Origin: Thalassotalea fonticola
Lineage (GTDB): Bacteria > Pseudomonadota > Gammaproteobacteria > Enterobacterales > Alteromonadaceae
DNA length: 64,000 nt
Assembly (NCBI RefSeq): GCF_032911225.1
Contig: NZ_CP136600.1
Coordinates: 4,774,001 to 4,838,000, forward strand
Direction: 5' to 3'
The translations under genes and the position numbers were made by a program. The notes under the pieces are model-generated. The model saw nothing but the letters and a program-made list of their open reading frames with translations. It searched no databases and was not told where the DNA came from. This document shows positions 45,594-56,498 of the stretch, in pieces. Each line of letters begins with the position of its first letter. Within the stretch, counting starts at the first letter, position 1.

Positions 45594-46904
45594 ATGCAAG
45601 TTTCAGTTGAAACTACTCAAGGCTTAGAACGTAAAGTATCAATTTCTGTTCCTGCCGAAACAGTAGATGTAGAAGTAAAAAACCGTTTGCGTCAAATCGC
45701 AAAAACACAAAAAATCAACGGTTTCCGTCCTGGTAAAGTGCCACCTTCTGTAATTCAGAAGCGTTACGGCAAATCAGTACGTCAAGAAGTTGCTGGTGAG
45801 TTAATGCAACGTCACTTCGTAGAAGCAATCGTAGCTGAAAAATTAAACCCTGCTGGTCGTCCTGCATTCGTAGCAAAAAGCAACGAAGAAGGTAAAGAGT
45901 TAGAGTTTGATGCAACTTTTGAAATCTACCCTGAAGTAGAGCTTGCTGGCTTAGAAACAATTAAAGTTGAAAAGCCTGCTGTAGAAGTAACTGAAGCAGA
46001 CCTTGATGAAATGTTTGTTACTTTACAAAACCAACACAAAACTTGGAAAGAAAACAAGCGTAAAACTAAGAAAGGCGACAAGCTTACTTTAGATTTTAAC
46101 GGTCGTGTTGATGGCGAAGAATTTGAAGGCGGTAAAGCCGAAGCTTTCGAACTTGAATTAGGCGCTGGTCGCATGATCCCAGGTTTTGAAAAAGAAGTTA
46201 CAGGCATGAAAGTTGGCGAAGAGAAAACTATCTCTGTTACTTTCCCTGAAGATTACCATGCAGAAAACCTTAAAGGTAAAGATGCAGAGTTTGATATCGT
46301 AGTTCACAAAACTGAAGGCCCAGTGCTTCCAAAAATTGATGAAGAATTTGCGAAATTATTCGGTGTAGAAGAAGGCGGTATTGAAGCCCTTCGCGCTGAA
46401 GTTCAAAAGAATATGGAACGTGAATTATCTCAAGCTGTTAAAGCTAAAGTTAAAGAACAAGTACTTGAAGGTTTAGTTTCTGCAAATGAAATTGATACTC
46501 CAAAAGCATTAGTTACTCAAGAAGTTGATGTGTTACGTCAACAAGCTATGCAAAAATTTGGTGGTCAAATGGATCCTAAGAACATGCCACAACTTCCTGC
46601 TGAAATGTTCCAAGAACAAGCAGAACGTCGTGTTAAAGTTGGCTTGTTATTAGGTGAAGTGATTAAAACCAACGAACTAAAAGTTAATGATGACAAGGTT
46701 AAAGAGTTAATCGAGTCAGCAGCATCTGCTTACGAAGATCCAAAAGAAGTGGTTGATTACTACATGGGTAACCAAGAACTTCTACAACAAATGCAACACG
46801 TAGCTCTAGAAGAGCAAGCGGTTGAATTGATCTTAGAAAAAGCAGCTGTTAAAAACAAAAAAACAGCTTTTAAAGACATCATGAACCCACAAGCTAACGC
46901 TTAG
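45594..46904 (+). CDS. tig: Trigger factor
   Basis: Trigger factor is the ribosome-bound chaperone that meets nascent chains. The 436-residue product has the N-terminal ribosome-binding domain with the signature [17 protein letters not shown] (about 41-57). The FKBP-type PPIase domain (about 150-245, [20 protein letters not shown] and [16 protein letters not shown]) and a helical C-terminal chaperone domain follow. It leads the conserved tig-clpP-clpX-lon-hupB-ppiD order and is closed by a terminator just before clpP. Confidence 0.98.
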   Translation: MQVSVETTQGLERKVSISVPAETVDVEVKNRLRQIAKTQKINGFRPGKVPPSVIQKRYGKSVRQEVAGELMQRHFVEAIVAEKLNPAGRPAFVAKSNEEGKELEFDATFEIYPEVELAGLETIKVEKPAVEVTEADLDEMFVTLQNQHKTWKENKRKTKKGDKLTLDFNGRVDGEEFEGGKAEAFELELGAGRMIPGFEKEVTGMKVGEEKTISVTFPEDYHAENLKGKDAEFDIVVHKTEGPVLPKIDEEFAKLFGVEEGGIEALRAEVQKNMERELSQAVKAKVKEQVLEGLVSANEIDTPKALVTQEVDVLRQQAMQKFGGQMDPKNMPQLPAEMFQEQAERRVKVGLLLGEVIKTNELKVNDDKVKELIESAASAYEDPKEVVDYYMGNQELLQQMQHVALEEQAVELILEKAAVKNKKTAFKDIMNPQANA

Positions 46905-46962
46905 TAGTTATTTACGAGGTTTAATCGTCTTTTGCATTGACATTGTCTCTTGCAATAGCTTA

Positions 46963-46998
46963 AATGGCTTATATGAATTTCATATAAGCCATTTTTAT
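46963..46998 (+). terminator. Terminator between tig and clpP
   Basis: AATGGCTTATATGAA pairs with TTCATATAAGCCATT in a nearly loop-free 15-bp stem, followed by TTTATTT. It ends less than 20 nt before the clpP start. Confidence 0.85.
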
Positions 46999-47016
46999 TT
47001 CTTTAAGGATATTTTT

Positions 47017-47634
47017 TTGTTTACTTCCAATAATAATTCAACACCAATCGAAAATGCATTAGTACCTATGGTGGTTGAGCAAACACCTAAAGGTGAACGC
47101 TCTTTTGATATTTATTCACGTTTATTAAAAGAACGTGTTATTTTCCTTTGCGGGCAAGTTGAAGAGCATATGGCTAATCTTATTGTGGCGCAATTGTTGT
47201 TTCTTGAGTCTGAAAGCCCAGAGAAAGATATTTTCCTATATATTAATTCGCCAGGTGGCTCGGTAACTGCGGGTATGGCGATATATGATACAATGCAGTT
47301 TATCAAACCAAATGTTAGTACTGTTTGTATGGGGCAGGCGGCGAGTATGGGCGCGTTTCTATTAACCGCTGGTGAAAAAGGCAAGCGCTTTTGCTTACCA
47401 AATGCACGAGTGATGATCCATCAGCCTTTAGGTGGCTTCCAAGGACAGGCATCTGACTTTGAAATTCACGCGAAAGAAATCCTGTCTATTAAAGAGAAGC
47501 TTAATCGTTTAATGTCAGATCATACCGGTCAAAAATATGAAAAGGTAGCTAAAGATACCGACAGAGATAACTTTTTAAGTGCACAAGAAGCGGTTGATTA
47601 TGGATTAGTTGACTCCATATTAACTAAGAGATAG
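47017..47634 (+). CDS. clpP: ATP-dependent Clp protease proteolytic subunit
   Basis: ClpP is the tetradecameric serine peptidase that works with ClpX and ClpA. The 205-residue product has catalytic Ser110 ([12 protein letters not shown]) and His135 ([10 protein letters not shown]), plus the [19 protein letters not shown]-terminus that carries the Asp region. The start is a TTG at 47017 with AAGGA seven bases upstream; starting at a later ATG would delete the conserved ALVPMVVEQ segment. The short N-terminal extension would be the processed propeptide. clpX follows after 163 bp. Confidence 0.97.
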   Translation: MFTSNNNSTPIENALVPMVVEQTPKGERSFDIYSRLLKERVIFLCGQVEEHMANLIVAQLLFLESESPEKDIFLYINSPGGSVTAGMAIYDTMQFIKPNVSTVCMGQAASMGAFLLTAGEKGKRFCLPNARVMIHQPLGGFQGQASDFEIHAKEILSIKEKLNRLMSDHTGQKYEKVAKDTDRDNFLSAQEAVDYGLVDSILTKR

Positions 47635-47663
47635 TTAGTACTACCCAAAAAAATTGGGCTTAA

Positions 47664-47706
47664 AAGTATGTTCACATTGTTAAAACTACATTTTGTGAAC
47701 ATACTT
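47664..47706 (+). promoter_or_regulatory. 13-bp perfect inverted repeat between clpP and clpX
   Basis: AAGTATGTTCACA (47664-47676) and TGTGAACATACTT (47694-47706) are exact reverse complements with a 17-nt loop. A smaller hairpin CCCAA/TTGGG (47644-47658) precedes it. Neither is followed by a T-tract. Possible roles are operator, attenuator or mRNA-processing structure that separates clpP from clpX expression. Confidence 0.55.
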
Positions 47707-47797
47707 AACAGTGAAACTAGAATTTTTTGTCCCTGAAAAGGGCACTATCAATAGCTAATTTATTGATAGGTTATGTTTAGATTGAGGTAAAAACCGT

Positions 47798-49075
47798 ATG
47801 ACCGACGAGATTAAAGGTAGCGGTGATAACGAAAAGTTATTGTATTGTTCGTTTTGTGGCAAAAGCCAACATGAAGTAAGGAAGCTTATTGCAGGGCCTT
47901 CTGTATTTGTTTGTGATGAATGTGTAGAACTGTGCAACGACATTATTCGTGAAGAAATAAAAGATATTTCTCCGAAAACTGAGTCAGATAAATTACCAAC
48001 TCCGCAAGAGATCAGAGCAAATCTTGATGATTATGTTATTGGTCAATCACATGCCAAAAAAGTATTGTCAGTAGCGGTTTACAACCATTATAAGCGTTTG
48101 CGGAATGGCGATAAGCATAATGGCGTTGAATTAGGTAAATCCAATATCCTATTAATTGGTCCTACAGGCTCAGGTAAAACACTACTTGCTGAAACGTTAG
48201 CGCGTATGTTGGATGTACCGTTTACTATGGCTGATGCTACTACGTTAACTGAAGCTGGTTATGTAGGTGAAGACGTTGAAAACATCATCCAGAAACTTTT
48301 ACAAAAATGTGAGTATGATGTTGAAAAGGCACAACGTGGTATTGTTTACATTGATGAAATCGACAAAATTTCACGTAAATCAGATAACCCATCAATTACT
48401 CGCGACGTTTCCGGTGAAGGCGTTCAGCAAGCATTATTGAAACTGGTTGAAGGTACTATTGCAGCGGTTCCTCCACAAGGTGGCCGAAAACATCCACAAC
48501 AAGAGTTCTTACAAGTAGATACTTCTAAGATCTTATTTATTTGTGGTGGTGCGTTTGCCGGTCTTGATAAAGTTGTTGAACAACGTTTAATCACTGGTAC
48601 GGGCATAGGTTTCGGTGCAAAAGTTAAAGACAGTGATTCTAAAAAAACGCTGACCGAAAGCTTTCAAAACGTTGAACCAGAAGATTTAGTTAAATACGGT
48701 TTAATTCCAGAGTTTATTGGCCGTTTACCAGTTGTTGCAACATTAACTGAACTAGACGAGCATGCGTTAATTCAAATTCTGCAAGAACCTAAGAATGCCT
48801 TAACCAAACAATTTACTGCTTTGTTTGATTTGGAAGGTGTTGAGTTAGAGTTTAGAGAAGATGCGCTTAAAGCCATTGCTAATAAAGCTATGGTACGTAA
48901 AACTGGCGCTCGTGGTCTTCGCTCTATCGTTGAAGGTGTATTACTTGATACTATGTATGAACTACCATCGTTAGTTGATGCAAGTAAAGTTGTAGTTGAT
49001 GAAACTGTGATTAAAGGTGAAACAAAGCCAATTATCATGTTTGAAGCACCAGAAGAGAAGCAAGCGAACGAATAA
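47798..49075 (+). CDS. clpX: ATP-dependent Clp protease ATP-binding subunit ClpX
   Basis: ClpX unfolds tagged substrates and feeds them to ClpP. The 425-residue product has the N-terminal zinc-binding domain ([12 protein letters not shown] and [10 protein letters not shown]), Walker A GPTGSGKT, Walker B YIDEIDKI, the GYVGEDVEN pore region and an AAA+ C-domain with sensor [18 protein letters not shown] precedes the ATG. It is followed by a terminator and a heptamer array. Confidence 0.98.
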   Translation: MTDEIKGSGDNEKLLYCSFCGKSQHEVRKLIAGPSVFVCDECVELCNDIIREEIKDISPKTESDKLPTPQEIRANLDDYVIGQSHAKKVLSVAVYNHYKRLRNGDKHNGVELGKSNILLIGPTGSGKTLLAETLARMLDVPFTMADATTLTEAGYVGEDVENIIQKLLQKCEYDVEKAQRGIVYIDEIDKISRKSDNPSITRDVSGEGVQQALLKLVEGTIAAVPPQGGRKHPQQEFLQVDTSKILFICGGAFAGLDKVVEQRLITGTGIGFGAKVKDSDSKKTLTESFQNVEPEDLVKYGLIPEFIGRLPVVATLTELDEHALIQILQEPKNALTKQFTALFDLEGVELEFREDALKAIANKAMVRKTGARGLRSIVEGVLLDTMYELPSLVDASKVVVDETVIKGETKPIIMFEAPEEKQANE

Positions 49076-49100
49076 AACATAAAAGTTTTATATATCATAA

Positions 49101-49129
49101 AAAACCAGTCCATAGTGACTGGTTTTTTT
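49101..49129 (+). terminator. Rho-independent terminator of clpX
   Basis: AAAACCAGTC (49101-49110) and GACTGGTTTT (49117-49126) pair around a 6-nt loop and are followed by T. Confidence 0.92.
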
Positions 49130-49139
49130 ATGCTTGTTA

Positions 49140-49223
49140 GAAACGAGAAACGAGAAACGAGAAACGAGAAACGAGAAACGAGAAACGAGAAACGAGAAAC
49201 GAGAAACGAGAAACGAGAAACGA
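49140..49223 (+). repeat. Heptanucleotide tandem array (GAAACGA)12
   Basis: Twelve perfect GAAACGA units run from 49140 to 49223, beginning ten bases after the clpX terminator. The unit equals the reverse complement of the 45074 array. The open frames across it are low-complexity artefacts. Confidence 0.97.
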
Positions 49224-49278
49224 AGACGGTGGTTGTAACCCCAAAAAGGGAAGTGGCTTCGCCATTACGCGCGAACAC

Positions 49279-49328
49279 AGAATTAATACCATCCGTGGCA
49301 ATTCTAGGTTAAATCATCCATGATTTAA
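49279..49328 (-). repeat. Single unit of the ANGGA-hexaloop hairpin repeat, reverse orientation
   Basis: Read on the minus strand this is TTAAATC-ATGGAT-GATTTAA, then an outer stem AGAATT/AATTCT enclosing GCC-ACGGAT-GGT. That is the same order and spacing as one unit of the 39572 array, but with a different hairpin A stem that remains perfectly paired. Confidence 0.8.
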
Positions 49329-49443
49329 ATTTCACGCCAACCAGTAGTTCTGGTCTTGTTGGTCCGAATTCATTCGAACGTAATCCCCGAAGGGCGTTAC
49401 TGACTATTCTTTTACCCTATTTTTAATTTTTTGGTATTAGTTA

Positions 49444-49471
49444 TTGAAACCTTAAACGCTATCCCCATATA
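49444..49471 (+). promoter_or_regulatory. Sigma-32 heat-shock promoter of lon
   Basis: TTGAAA (49444-49449) is followed after 13 nt by CCCCATATA (49463-49471), a very good RpoH match. It lies about 100 nt before the lon start. Confidence 0.87.
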
Positions 49472-49574
49472 CTTAAATAGAGCATTAAAAAACTGCCGAC
49501 TTTTTATCTAAAGAATAAACAACAATAGAGATAAATAGTTAGGTTAAAACATCACTTTTCCAAGAGAATTCCCC

Positions 49575-51923
49575 ATGACTATAGAGCATTCAGGACAAAT
49601 AGAAACCCCGGTATTAGCCTTACGTGATGTCGTTGTCTATCCACAAATGGTAATTCCATTGTTTGTAGGCCGTGAAAAATCAATTCGTTGTTTAGACCGA
49701 GCAATGGAAAACGACAAAAGAGTTTTCCTCGTAGCACAAAAAGATGCAAGTGTTGATGACCCACAAGCTGAAGATTTATTCCAAATTGGAACGGTTGCCA
49801 CAATATTACAAATGCTTAAATTACCTGATGGCACAGTAAAAGTACTTGTTGAAGGCATGCAGCGTGGCAGTATTAAAGAATTTACTGAAACTGAAGAGTA
49901 TTTTATTGCCGATGTTGATTTTTTAGAAGCCGAACAAACTGATATTGATAATCATGAAGTACTAGTGCGCAGTGCGGTTTCGCAATTTGAAGGTTACGTT
50001 AAACTAAACAAGAAGATACCTCCTGAAGTCTTAACTTCTGTATCAGGTATCGATAGTGCCGAACAACTTGCTGATACTATGGCTGCTCATATGCCGTTAA
50101 AATTGCAAGATAAACAGCATGTGTTAGAGATTATTAATGTTGGCGAACGTTTAGAGTATTTAATGGGGCTGATGGAAGGTGAAATAGATCTTCTACAAGT
50201 AGAAAAGAAAATTCGCGGCCGGGTTAAAAAACAAATGGAAAAAAGCCAACGCGAGTACTATTTGAATGAGCAAATGAAAGCGATTCAAAAAGAACTAGGC
50301 GATATGGATGATGTGCCCGACGAAGCTGAGTTATTAGCTAAGAAAATAGACGAAGCACAAATGCCCAAAGAAGCTAAAGAAAAAACCTTAGCTGAACTGC
50401 AAAAATTAAAAATGATGTCTCCGATGTCAGCAGAAGCAACTGTTGTACGCAGTTATATTGATTGGATGATCTCCGTGCCATGGAAAAAGCGCAGTAAATT
50501 AAAGCGTAATCTTAAGCTTGCTGAAGATGTATTAAATAAAGATCATTACGGCTTAGAAGAAGTAAAAGAACGGATCATTGAATACCTAGCCGTGCAACAA
50601 CGTGTGACTCAGCTTAAAGGTCCTATTTTATGTCTTGTTGGTCCTCCTGGGGTTGGTAAAACATCTTTAGGTCAGTCTATTGCTAAATCTACTGGTCGTA
50701 AGTACGTGCGTATGGCGTTAGGTGGAGTAAGAGATGAAGCTGAGATACGTGGTCACCGCCGAACTTACATAGGTTCTATGCCGGGCAAGCTAATTCAAAA
50801 AATGGCGAAAGCCGAAGTTAAAAATCCATTATTTCTATTAGATGAAATTGATAAAATGGCCTCGGATATGCGTGGCGATCCAGCTTCGGCATTACTGGAA
50901 GTGCTAGACCCTGAACAAAATAATAATTTTAACGACCATTATTTGGAAGTGGATTATGATTTGTCTGATGTCATGTTCGTTGCCACCTCAAATAGTATGA
51001 ACATTCCAGGCCCGTTATTGGACCGTATGGAAGTTATTCGCCTATCGGGGTATACAGAAGATGAGAAACTCAACATCGCTCGTAATCACTTATTAGCAAA
51101 ACAAATTAAGCGAAATGGTTTAAAAGATAACGAAATAGAAATTGAAGATAGTGCCATTATCGGCATTATTCGCTACTACACTCGTGAGGCTGGCGTACGT
51201 AGTTTAGAACGAGAAATCTCAAAACTATGTCGCAAATCAGTGAAAAAAATACTGCTTAACAAAGACATTAAAAAAGTAGTGATCAACCAAGAGAACCTGG
51301 AAGAGTTTTTAGGTGTACAGCGATGCGATTATGGTAAAGCGGAAGATGAAAATCGCATTGGCCAAGTAACAGGTCTTGCCTGGACTGAAGTAGGGGGGGA
51401 ATTATTAACGATAGAAGCTGCCTCTGTTCCTGGTAAAGGCAAATTACAATTTACCGGCTCACTTGGTGAAGTTATGCAAGAGTCAATTCAAGCTGCAATG
51501 ACAGTGGTAAGAAGCCGTACTGAAGGTTTAAGAATCAACGCCGATTTTAATGAGAAGCGTGATATTCATGTTCATGTGCCAGAAGGCGCTACACCAAAAG
51601 ATGGTCCAAGTGCAGGTATTGGCATGTGCACGGCATTAGTGTCTAGTTTAACTGGTAACCCGGTTAAAGCGGATGTTGCCATGACTGGTGAAATTACTTT
51701 GCGTGGAGAAGTGCTAGCGATTGGTGGCTTAAAAGAGAAGTTATTAGCTGCACATCGTGGTGGTATCAAAACGGTGATCATTCCAAAAGATAATGAACGA
51801 GATCTAAAAGATATTCCTGATAATGTAAAAGCTGACTTGTCGATACACCCAGTTAAGTGGATTGATGATGTGCTAGATCTGGCGTTGGCAGAGTCACCTG
51901 ATAAGTGGTCTGTAGCCAGTTAG
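49575..51923 (+). CDS. lon: ATP-dependent protease Lon
   Basis: Lon degrades misfolded and regulatory proteins. The 782-residue product has the N-terminal LON substrate domain (about 10-200), a coiled-coil linker, the AAA+ module with Walker [14 protein letters not shown] and Walker [10 protein letters not shown], and the C-terminal peptidase domain. The peptidase domain carries Ser679 ([11 protein letters not shown]) and Lys722 ([11 protein letters not shown]), the same numbers as in E. coli. GAGAATTCCCC precedes the ATG at close to normal distance. The sigma-32 promoter fits known heat-shock control. Confidence 0.98.
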   Translation: MTIEHSGQIETPVLALRDVVVYPQMVIPLFVGREKSIRCLDRAMENDKRVFLVAQKDASVDDPQAEDLFQIGTVATILQMLKLPDGTVKVLVEGMQRGSIKEFTETEEYFIADVDFLEAEQTDIDNHEVLVRSAVSQFEGYVKLNKKIPPEVLTSVSGIDSAEQLADTMAAHMPLKLQDKQHVLEIINVGERLEYLMGLMEGEIDLLQVEKKIRGRVKKQMEKSQREYYLNEQMKAIQKELGDMDDVPDEAELLAKKIDEAQMPKEAKEKTLAELQKLKMMSPMSAEATVVRSYIDWMISVPWKKRSKLKRNLKLAEDVLNKDHYGLEEVKERIIEYLAVQQRVTQLKGPILCLVGPPGVGKTSLGQSIAKSTGRKYVRMALGGVRDEAEIRGHRRTYIGSMPGKLIQKMAKAEVKNPLFLLDEIDKMASDMRGDPASALLEVLDPEQNNNFNDHYLEVDYDLSDVMFVATSNSMNIPGPLLDRMEVIRLSGYTEDEKLNIARNHLLAKQIKRNGLKDNEIEIEDSAIIGIIRYYTREAGVRSLEREISKLCRKSVKKILLNKDIKKVVINQENLEEFLGVQRCDYGKAEDENRIGQVTGLAWTEVGGELLTIEAASVPGKGKLQFTGSLGEVMQESIQAAMTVVRSRTEGLRINADFNEKRDIHVHVPEGATPKDGPSAGIGMCTALVSSLTGNPVKADVAMTGEITLRGEVLAIGGLKEKLLAAHRGGIKTVIIPKDNERDLKDIPDNVKADLSIHPVKWIDDVLDLALAESPDKWSVAS

Positions 51924-52210
51924 GTTAAGTTATTGTTAAGTGTTGTTTGAAAAGTAACCGTTTTTGAAAGAAAATTTCGAAAAATTTTAAATTAGGGCTT
52001 TTCAAACAAGTTATCTGTGGTAATCTGATTGTCGAATTAAGCTTGGCCTGCTCTACAGGATAGTAATAGTAAGGCACAGACAGATATTAATTAATTTTAA
52101 TAGATAAATTATTTTTAATAGATGGAGCTTGCAGTAGTTAAAAATGCCTGATATAAAATGTTCAAGTATTTTTTTAGTTCCAAATAATAACAATTAAAGG
52201 GGAAGACAAA

Positions 52211-52483
52211 ATGAATAAGTCTCAATTAATCGAAAAAATCGCAGCAGGTGCTGACATTTCTAAAGCTGCAGCTGGTCGTGCGTTAGATTCTTTCATCGAT
52301 GCAGTTTCTGATGAATTAAAATCAGGCGAGCAAGTTGCTCTAGTTGGTTTTGGTACATTCTCAGTTCGTGATCGTGCAGCCCGTCAAGGCCGTAACCCAC
52401 AAACTGGTGCTACAATCGAAATTGCAGCAGCTAAAATCCCAGCATTTAAAGCCGGTAAAGCGCTTAAAGATGCGGTAAACTAA
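52211..52483 (+). CDS. hupB: DNA-binding protein HU-beta
   Basis: HU is the abundant nucleoid protein that bends DNA. The 90-residue product has the full family length and the DNA-binding arm signature [31 protein letters not shown] precedes the ATG. It follows lon after 287 bp of AT-rich sequence in which I see no gene, and it has its own terminator, the usual lon-hupB-ppiD order. Confidence 0.98.
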   Translation: MNKSQLIEKIAAGADISKAAAGRALDSFIDAVSDELKSGEQVALVGFGTFSVRDRAARQGRNPQTGATIEIAAAKIPAFKAGKALKDAVN

Positions 52484-52502
52484 AATTAAATTTTAGTTTC
52501 AT

Positions 52503-52528
52503 AAAGCTGGCTTAGGCCGGCTTTTTTT
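52503..52528 (+). terminator. Rho-independent terminator of hupB
   Basis: AAAGCTGGC and GCCGGCTTT pair (one G-T) around TTAG and are followed by a T-tract. Confidence 0.9.
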
Positions 52529-52632
52529 ATAACAAAAATAAATTCACTTTTTGTATATTAATACTTCAAGCACGCTAGTGCTTTTGCTACAATCAGGGAT
52601 TAAATTTTTTGTCCGATGTTAAAGAGACACAC

Positions 52633-54546
52633 ATGTTAGAAAGAATAAGAGAAGGCTCTTCAGGAATTACTGCCAAAGTTATTTTAGGCTTAGTAATTGC
52701 AACGTTTGTATTTGCTGGTGTTGGTAGTTATACCAACTCTGTAGATACTTCAGCAGCCACAGTAAATGGTGAAAAGATTAGCCAGCAAAAGTTTGATCAA
52801 GCGTATCAAAATCAACGTAACCGCATGGAACAACAATACGGTGAAATGTTTGCACAGTTAGCTGGTAACGATATGTACATGCAATCTATGCGCAGTAATG
52901 TACTAGAGAATTTGATCAATGAAGAATTGCTTGATCAAAATGCTCGTGAATTAAATATTCGCATAAGCGATCAACAAATCAAAGAAGCCATCCTTGCCAT
53001 GCAAGAATTTCAAGTTGATGGTGTATTCAATAATGATCGTTATTTAATGGTAATTAACCAAGCTGGTTTTTATCAACCTTCTGCATTTAGAGATTACTTA
53101 CGTGTAGACATGGCTCGTCGTCAATTAATGCAAAGTGTAATGGCAACTGAATTTAGCATGCCATATCAACAAGATTTGGCTGTGAAGTTAACCAACCAAA
53201 CTCGTAGCATTCGCTATGCAACTATTACTGCAGAGCAATTTAAAGCGACAGTTGAAGTGACTGATGAAGAAATTAACCAGTATTATCAAGAGAATCAATC
53301 ACGTTTTGCTACGCAAGAGCAAGTTAAAGTTGAATACATCAGCCTTGATATTGCCAACCTCAAAAAAGACGTAGTTATTGAAGACAGTGAAGTACAGGCT
53401 TATTACGATGATAACCTTTCATCTTATTCTACAACTGAACGTCGTCGTGCATCACACATTCTGATTGAGTTTGGTGAAGATGACGTAGCTGCTGAACAAC
53501 AAGCTAAAGACATCCTTGCTAAAGTTAATGCTGGTGATGATTTTGCCGCACTTGCTAAAGAATTTTCTGCAGATACATTCTCTGGTGAAAATGGCGGCGA
53601 TTTAGATTGGTTTGAACAAGGTGCTATGGATATTGAGTTTGATAAAGCGGTATTCGCATTAACTAAAGAAGATAACCTTAGTGACATTGTTAAATCTGAT
53701 TTTGGTTTTCACATCATTAAGCTAACTGACATTGAAGAAGTTGCAACAAAGCCTTTTGCTGATGTTAAAACTGAAATTTTAGCGCAATTAACTAACGATC
53801 AAGCTTTAGAAGTTTATTACGATTTACAAACTCAAATGGCTGAAGTCGCATTTGAATCTCCTGATTCGCTTGAAGAAGCAGCTGCAGTAATTAATGCAGA
53901 AATTCAAACCAGTAACTGGTTAACTCGTGGTAATAATCCTGCACCATTTAATAATAGTGATGTTGTTGAAGTTGCTTTTTCTGATGTAGTTCTACTTGAT
54001 AATATGAACTCTGATGTTGTTGAAGTTTCTGCAGATCAAGTTGCAATGGTGGTACGTATTAACGATCATCAGGAAGCTACAACTAAGCCTTTAACTGAAG
54101 TTTCTGAGCAAATTAAAGTTCAACTTGTTAACAACAAAGCAAGCTTAGCAGCACAACAGGCAAGCGAATCATTACTATCTAAAGTTTTAGCGAATGAAGA
54201 TGTTACTGTAGCTCTTGCCGCAACTGGTTCTAGTTTTGTTGCAGCTGATAATATTACTCGTAACGGCGCTGAAGTTACCAATAATATTGCCAAACAAGCG
54301 TTTACCTTAGCTCATCCTACTGAAGGTCAAGTATCTGCAGCAAGCACGTTAATGCTTTCTGGTGATTATGCAGTAATAGAAGTATTAAGTGTAACGGAAG
54401 GTGTTGCCGGTGATGCAGATGCTAATGTTGCTCAGCAACAAGCTATGTCAGTGTCGCAAGCTGTGTTTGAAGGCTATATCGCTAACCTTAAGGAAAACGC
54501 TGAGATCACTCGTAACTTACCAGCGAACTCTTCTCCATTACTATAG
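52633..54546 (+). CDS. ppiD: Periplasmic folding chaperone PpiD
   Basis: PpiD is anchored in the inner membrane near the Sec translocon and helps exported proteins fold. The 637-residue product has one N-terminal membrane helix (about 15-33, VILGLVIATFVFAGVGSY), a SurA-like N-domain, one parvulin domain (about 245-355, RRASHILIEFGEDDV to SDFGFHIIKLTDI) and a long C-terminal region. I chose the ATG at 52633 with AAAGAGA upstream; a TTG at 52609 would add eight residues before the helix. Its position behind hupB is conserved. Confidence 0.96.
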   Translation: MLERIREGSSGITAKVILGLVIATFVFAGVGSYTNSVDTSAATVNGEKISQQKFDQAYQNQRNRMEQQYGEMFAQLAGNDMYMQSMRSNVLENLINEELLDQNARELNIRISDQQIKEAILAMQEFQVDGVFNNDRYLMVINQAGFYQPSAFRDYLRVDMARRQLMQSVMATEFSMPYQQDLAVKLTNQTRSIRYATITAEQFKATVEVTDEEINQYYQENQSRFATQEQVKVEYISLDIANLKKDVVIEDSEVQAYYDDNLSSYSTTERRRASHILIEFGEDDVAAEQQAKDILAKVNAGDDFAALAKEFSADTFSGENGGDLDWFEQGAMDIEFDKAVFALTKEDNLSDIVKSDFGFHIIKLTDIEEVATKPFADVKTEILAQLTNDQALEVYYDLQTQMAEVAFESPDSLEEAAAVINAEIQTSNWLTRGNNPAPFNNSDVVEVAFSDVVLLDNMNSDVVEVSADQVAMVVRINDHQEATTKPLTEVSEQIKVQLVNNKASLAAQQASESLLSKVLANEDVTVALAATGSSFVAADNITRNGAEVTNNIAKQAFTLAHPTEGQVSAASTLMLSGDYAVIEVLSVTEGVAGDADANVAQQQAMSVSQAVFEGYIANLKENAEITRNLPANSSPLL

Positions 54547-54593
54547 ATAAACTGCTGCGCATTTTGTTATGGTAACTAGGTGACATAAAATAA

Positions 54594-54622
54594 TAAAGGC
54601 CGCATATTGTATGCGGCCTTTA
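54594..54622. terminator. 12-bp hairpin between ppiD and sapF
   Basis: TAAAGGCCGCAT (54594-54605) and ATGCGGCCTTTA (54611-54622) are exact reverse complements around ATTGT. It is symmetric and could end both the plus-strand ppiD transcript and the minus-strand sap operon. Confidence 0.85.
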
Positions 54623-54630
54623 TACTTTGA

Positions 54631-54727
54631 TAGTTCTTAGTTCTTAGTTCTTAGTTCTTAGTTCTTAGTTCTTAGTTCTTAGTCCTTAGATCTCATACCT
54701 AGTTCTTAGCACCTCGTTCCTAGTGCT
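54631..54727 (+). repeat. Heptanucleotide tandem array (TAGTTCT)7 with degenerate extension
   Basis: Seven perfect TAGTTCT units (54631-54679) and TAGTCCT are followed by decayed units such as CCTAGTTCTTAGCAC. They reach the 3' end of sapF at 54727. The array starts eight bases after the hairpin that follows ppiD. Confidence 0.92.
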
Positions 54728-55506
54728 TATCTGACTTTTGTTTTTCTTTGCGACAAAATAAGCTTGCGGGTAAATTTATCTTTTGGATTTGTTAATACAT
54801 CGCTGGTATTGCCATATTCAACAACTTTTCCTTCTCTAAGTACCATCAATTTATCACTAAAATGTTCGACTACATCAATATCATGCGAGACTAATAAATA
54901 GGCAAGTCCCATTTGTTGTTGCAACTCAAGCAATAAGTTGATCATTTGGGCCCGTAACGACAAATCTAAAGAAGCTAATGCTTCATCCAAGATAACCAGT
55001 TGTGGCTGCAAAATAATAGCTCTAGCAAGCGAAATACGCTGCTTTTGACCACCAGAGAACATATGAGGGTAGAAGTGCATATGATCGGCTAGTAAACCTA
55101 CTTTCTGCAATGTGGCTCTTATCATTGCTTTACGTTCGTTTTCATTCAAGCGGGTATTTAAAATTAAAGGCTCTTCAAGTTGTTGCCTTATGGTTAAACT
55201 CGGGTTTAGAGTATCACCAGCATTTTGGAAGATCATCCTCACATGTTGACAGCGTTGCTTAAAATTACCCGTTTGCAGATGCTGCCCGTTCAAGCTTATT
55301 TCGCCAGTAGTTGGTCTTGCTGCGCCTACTAGCAGTTTAGCAAGCGTAGACTTTCCCGATCCAATCTCACCAATAACAGCAAGAGTTTCTTTTGCTTCTA
55401 ATTTAAAAGAAATAGGATGTAAAACAGTCACTGATTTTTTTTTGAACCAGTTAGACTTAATTTTGTATCGCTTACTTAAATTTTTTACTTCAATTAAACT
55501 TGTCAC
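54727..55506 (-). CDS. sapF: Peptide ABC transporter ATP-binding protein SapF
   Basis: SapF is one of two ATPases of the SapABCDF importer, linked to antimicrobial-peptide resistance and peptide or putrescine transport in other bacteria. The roughly 259-residue product has Walker A IGEIGSGKSTLAKLL, the signature FSGGQKQRISLARA and Walker B LVILDEALASLD. Its opening is close to E. coli SapF (LIEVKNLSKRY and WFKKKSVTVL). The start is GTG at 55506 (AAGGA nine bases upstream) or TTG at 55512; both overlap or abut the sapD stop. It is the last gene of the operon. Confidence 0.9.
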   Translation of the reverse strand: MTSLIEVKNLSKRYKIKSNWFKKKSVTVLHPISFKLEAKETLAVIGEIGSGKSTLAKLLVGAARPTTGEISLNGQHLQTGNFKQRCQHVRMIFQNAGDTLNPSLTIRQQLEEPLILNTRLNENERKAMIRATLQKVGLLADHMHFYPHMFSGGQKQRISLARAIILQPQLVILDEALASLDLSLRAQMINLLLELQQQMGLAYLLVSHDIDVVEHFSDKLMVLREGKVVEYGNTSDVLTNPKDKFTRKLILSQRKTKVR

Positions 55507-55508
55507 AA

Positions 55509-56498
55509 TCAATAATCCTTACGATGAGAAAAATGACAACTGACTTGATGACCATGATATGACTCGATCTGTGGCGCCTGAACACACTTTTTTTGCGCAT
55601 TTGGACAACGCGGTCCTAAACGACATCCAATAGGTAAATGTTGCAACCCCGGAATACTTCCTGGCATAGCGTGTAAACGACATTTTTTTTCTATATTATT
55701 TCTAGCTCTAGGGGTACTGGCAATCAGTGCTTTGGTGTAGGGATGAAAAGGAGTGTTAAATATCTGCTCTGTTGTGCCTGCTTCAACAAACTGGCCAGAG
55801 TACATTACGGTTAAATAATCAGTCCAGTGACTTATTTTTTCTAACTCGTGGCTGATTAATAGAATCGACATGTTTTTTAATTGATTAAGACTGGATAATA
55901 AGCGAAATATTTGTGCCTGATTACTTGCTTCCATGGATGCGGTTGGCTCATCAGCAATAAGCAATTTAGGTCTTTTTGCCAACGCTATAGCAATCATCAC
56001 CCGCTGACACAAAGCATTAGTGAGTTGGTGAGGGTAACTTTTAGCACAAACTTGATGGTTTTTAATGCCTACTTTATGCAATAACTTTGCTGCCGCAGCT
56101 TTTCTCTGTTGTGCTTTTTGCCAGAAAAAGCCTGAAAATTGTTCGCTATTTAACGACTCTTCTATTTGCTCGCCAATACTGTTGGTCGGATCTAGGCAGC
56201 TCATCGGCTCCTGAAATATCATTGCCACATCTTTAGTAATAATTTGCTTTCGTTCTTCCACAGGTAAACGCAATAGATCGATGCCTTGCCAATGAAATCT
56301 ATCAGCCTCAACATGCCATTTATCATCAAGAACGCCAATAATTGCTTGCGCAAGTATTGATTTACCTGAGCCAGATTCACCTACCAAACCTCTTATTTCG
56401 CCGTCTTTTAATGCGAGTGATACTCTATCCACGGCTAAAATATTCTCACCGTGGCTGGTTAATTCAATACTTAAATTTTTAATATCGAGTAAATTCAT
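55509..56498 (-). CDS. sapD: Peptide ABC transporter ATP-binding protein SapD
   Basis: The 329-residue ATPase has Walker A LVGESGSGKSILAQA, Walker B LLIADEPTASMEA and the C-terminal oligopeptide/dipeptide transporter motif with clustered Cys (GCRLGPRCPNAQKKC). The signature loop reads HQLTNALCQRVMIA rather than the usual LSGGQ. This deviation is also typical of SapD. Its start overlaps the end of sapC by one base and its end meets sapF. Confidence 0.92.
   Translation of the reverse strand: MNLLDIKNLSIELTSHGENILAVDRVSLALKDGEIRGLVGESGSGKSILAQAIIGVLDDKWHVEADRFHWQGIDLLRLPVEERKQIITKDVAMIFQEPMSCLDPTNSIGEQIEESLNSEQFSGFFWQKAQQRKAAAAKLLHKVGIKNHQVCAKSYPHQLTNALCQRVMIAIALAKRPKLLIADEPTASMEASNQAQIFRLLSSLNQLKNMSILLISHELEKISHWTDYLTVMYSGQFVEAGTTEQIFNTPFHPYTKALIASTPRARNNIEKKCRLHAMPGSIPGLQHLPIGCRLGPRCPNAQKKCVQAPQIESYHGHQVSCHFSHRKDY

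Noticed and set aside
48772..49312. Open frames on both strands across the GAAACGA array (repeating RNEKRET or SRFSFLV)
   Set aside because: They are frame artefacts of a 7-bp repeat and overlap clpX; no ribosome site or conserved domain.
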